From the NCBI RefSeq assembly GCF_018128905.1, contig NZ_CP063808.1:5332001-5396000 (forward strand): a stretch of 64,000 nt of DNA, written 5' to 3'. Under the pieces are notes generated by a model that was given only the letters and a program-made list of their open reading frames with translations, was not told the origin of the DNA and ran no database searches. Position 1 is the first letter of the stretch. Each line of letters starts with the position of its first letter. Shown in pieces: positions 63,267 to 64,000 of the stretch. This DNA comes from Streptomyces sp. A2-16 (lineage in GTDB: Bacteria > Actinomycetota > Actinomycetes > Streptomycetales > Streptomycetaceae). Position numbers and translations under genes: made by a program.

Positions 63267-64000
63267 ATGCCCCCACCCCGCCGTTCGGCCTTCTCCCCCG
63301 CGGCCGATGTCATCGGCTCGGAACTGGACCTGGGGCTGACCGGCAGCCATGTCGTGCACGCACTGACGCCCGGCTTCTGCGACGCGGCGTCCCTGTACCT
63401 GCTGGAGCGGTGGCGACGCGAGGAGACCACGTACAGCGGCGCCGATCCCGCCCAGATCGAGGCCCGCAGACTGGCCCTGCGGGTGGGCACGGACGCACCG
63501 GAGTCCTGGGAACGCACCCTGCCGGTCGGCGAGGTGCTCGTCTTTCCGCGGCACACCCCGTACGCCCGGGCCCTGGTGGACGGACACGCGCAACTGCTCG
63601 ACGCGGTCGACGACCACACGGCCGAACGGCTCGCGGCCTCCGTCGGTGAGGACGCGCGCATCGGGGAGTTCCTCAAGGCACGTTCCTTCCTGGTGGTGCC
63701 GGTGCGGTTGCGGGGCGGGGCGATCGGCTTCGTCGCCTGCACCCGCGGACCGGAACGCGGTCCGTTCCTGACCGCGGAGGTCGCCGCCGTGGAGTCACTG
63801 GCCGCGCGGGCCGCGGTCGCCCTGGACAACGCGCGCCGCTACGAGCACGAGCGCCGCACCGCCCTGGCCATCCGCAACAGCCTGCTGCCCGGTGCCATCC
63901 AGGAGGTCGAGGGCTGCCGTATCGCCCACGGTTCGCTGCCCGCCGGACAGGGCTCGATCATCGGCGGTGACTGGTTCGACGTGCTGAGACGGCCCGACGA
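63267..64000 (+). CDS. SpoIIE-type PP2C phosphatase with GAF domain (cut off by the window end)
   Basis: At least 244 residues visible before the window ends. It has a GAF domain (VIGSELDLGLTGSHVVHALT to AARAAVALDNARRYEHE), a linker helix, and the beginning of the SpoIIE/PP2C phosphatase with NSLLPGAIQEVEGC and the metal site start IIGGDWFDV. This is the fourth PP2C in the window. ATG 63267 is the only in-frame ATG, but it has no ribosome site; a TTG at 63174 would add 31 residues. Start uncertain, end missing. Confidence 0.78.
   Translation, partial: MPPPRRSAFSPAADVIGSELDLGLTGSHVVHALTPGFCDAASLYLLERWRREETTYSGADPAQIEARRLALRVGTDAPESWERTLPVGEVLVFPRHTPYARALVDGHAQLLDAVDDHTAERLAASVGEDARIGEFLKARSFLVVPVRLRGGAIGFVACTRGPERGPFLTAEVAAVESLAARAAVALDNARRYEHERRTALAIRNSLLPGAIQEVEGCRIAHGSLPAGQGSIIGGDWFDVLRRPD

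Overview
The window is high-GC DNA (roughly 70% or more by eye) with strong third-position GC bias, frequent GTG starts, Tat-type signal peptides, SpoIIE-type phosphatases, an ANTAR domain, a TioE-type MerR regulator and a rare TTA codon. Together these point to a Streptomyces or a close relative. I find no tRNA or rRNA genes, insertion sequences, phage genes, CRISPR arrays or plasmid functions. The gene content is accessory in character (stress signalling, osmolyte chemistry, secreted polysaccharide enzymes), as in a chromosome arm.

Left part (1-14.4 kb). A sortase-anchored LPXTG protein (LAETG) faces a leftward operon of SRPBCC protein, FAD-dependent amine oxidase/phytoene-desaturase-like enzyme, unknown protein and SDR dehydrogenase. 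A stress-signalling block follows: an RsbW-like anti-sigma kinase divergent from a STAS antagonist, a 1424-residue hybrid histidine kinase built on six tandem 92-residue HAMP units, and an ANTAR/GAF/PAS/PP2C phosphatase. The phosphatase is followed by what looks like a decayed RecQ C-terminus.

Middle-left part (14.4-31 kb). A leftward cassette encodes a GCS2/YbdK carboxylate-amine ligase, a 36-residue small ORF not previously obvious, an N-acetylglutaminylglutamine-type amidotransferase, an S9 peptidase and an Orn/Lys/Arg decarboxylase. It may be a variant of the NAGGN osmolyte system. Next come a winged-helix protein, a coupled diacylglycerol kinase/PAP2 pair, a catalase with a SigB-type promoter, a DUF5133 protein, a DUF4097-type lipoprotein, a DUF475 membrane protein and another PP2C phosphatase.

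Middle-right part (31-48.7 kb). This holds a GH46 chitosanase with a palindromic operator, an erythromycin-esterase-like protein divergent from a TioE-type regulator, a three-gene PP2C/histidine kinase/response regulator cassette, a GH16 protein, a luciferase-like monooxygenase, an aldo/keto reductase with twin operators, a hydrolase/WYL pair, and an XRE-NB-ARC-TPR regulator divergent from an AhpD-like protein.

Right part (48.7-62.1 kb). This is a polysaccharide-utilisation locus: PfkB sugar kinase, GH95-like enzyme, a 1732-residue double-GH43/LamG enzyme, a beta-helix lyase-like protein, an alginate-lyase-fold protein and a GH88 unsaturated uronyl hydrolase whose eighth codon is TTA (bldA-dependent). 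The enzyme mix suggests a uronate-containing branched glycan as substrate. The window closes with a DUF574-type methyltransferase and the start of a fourth SpoIIE phosphatase, cut off at 64000.
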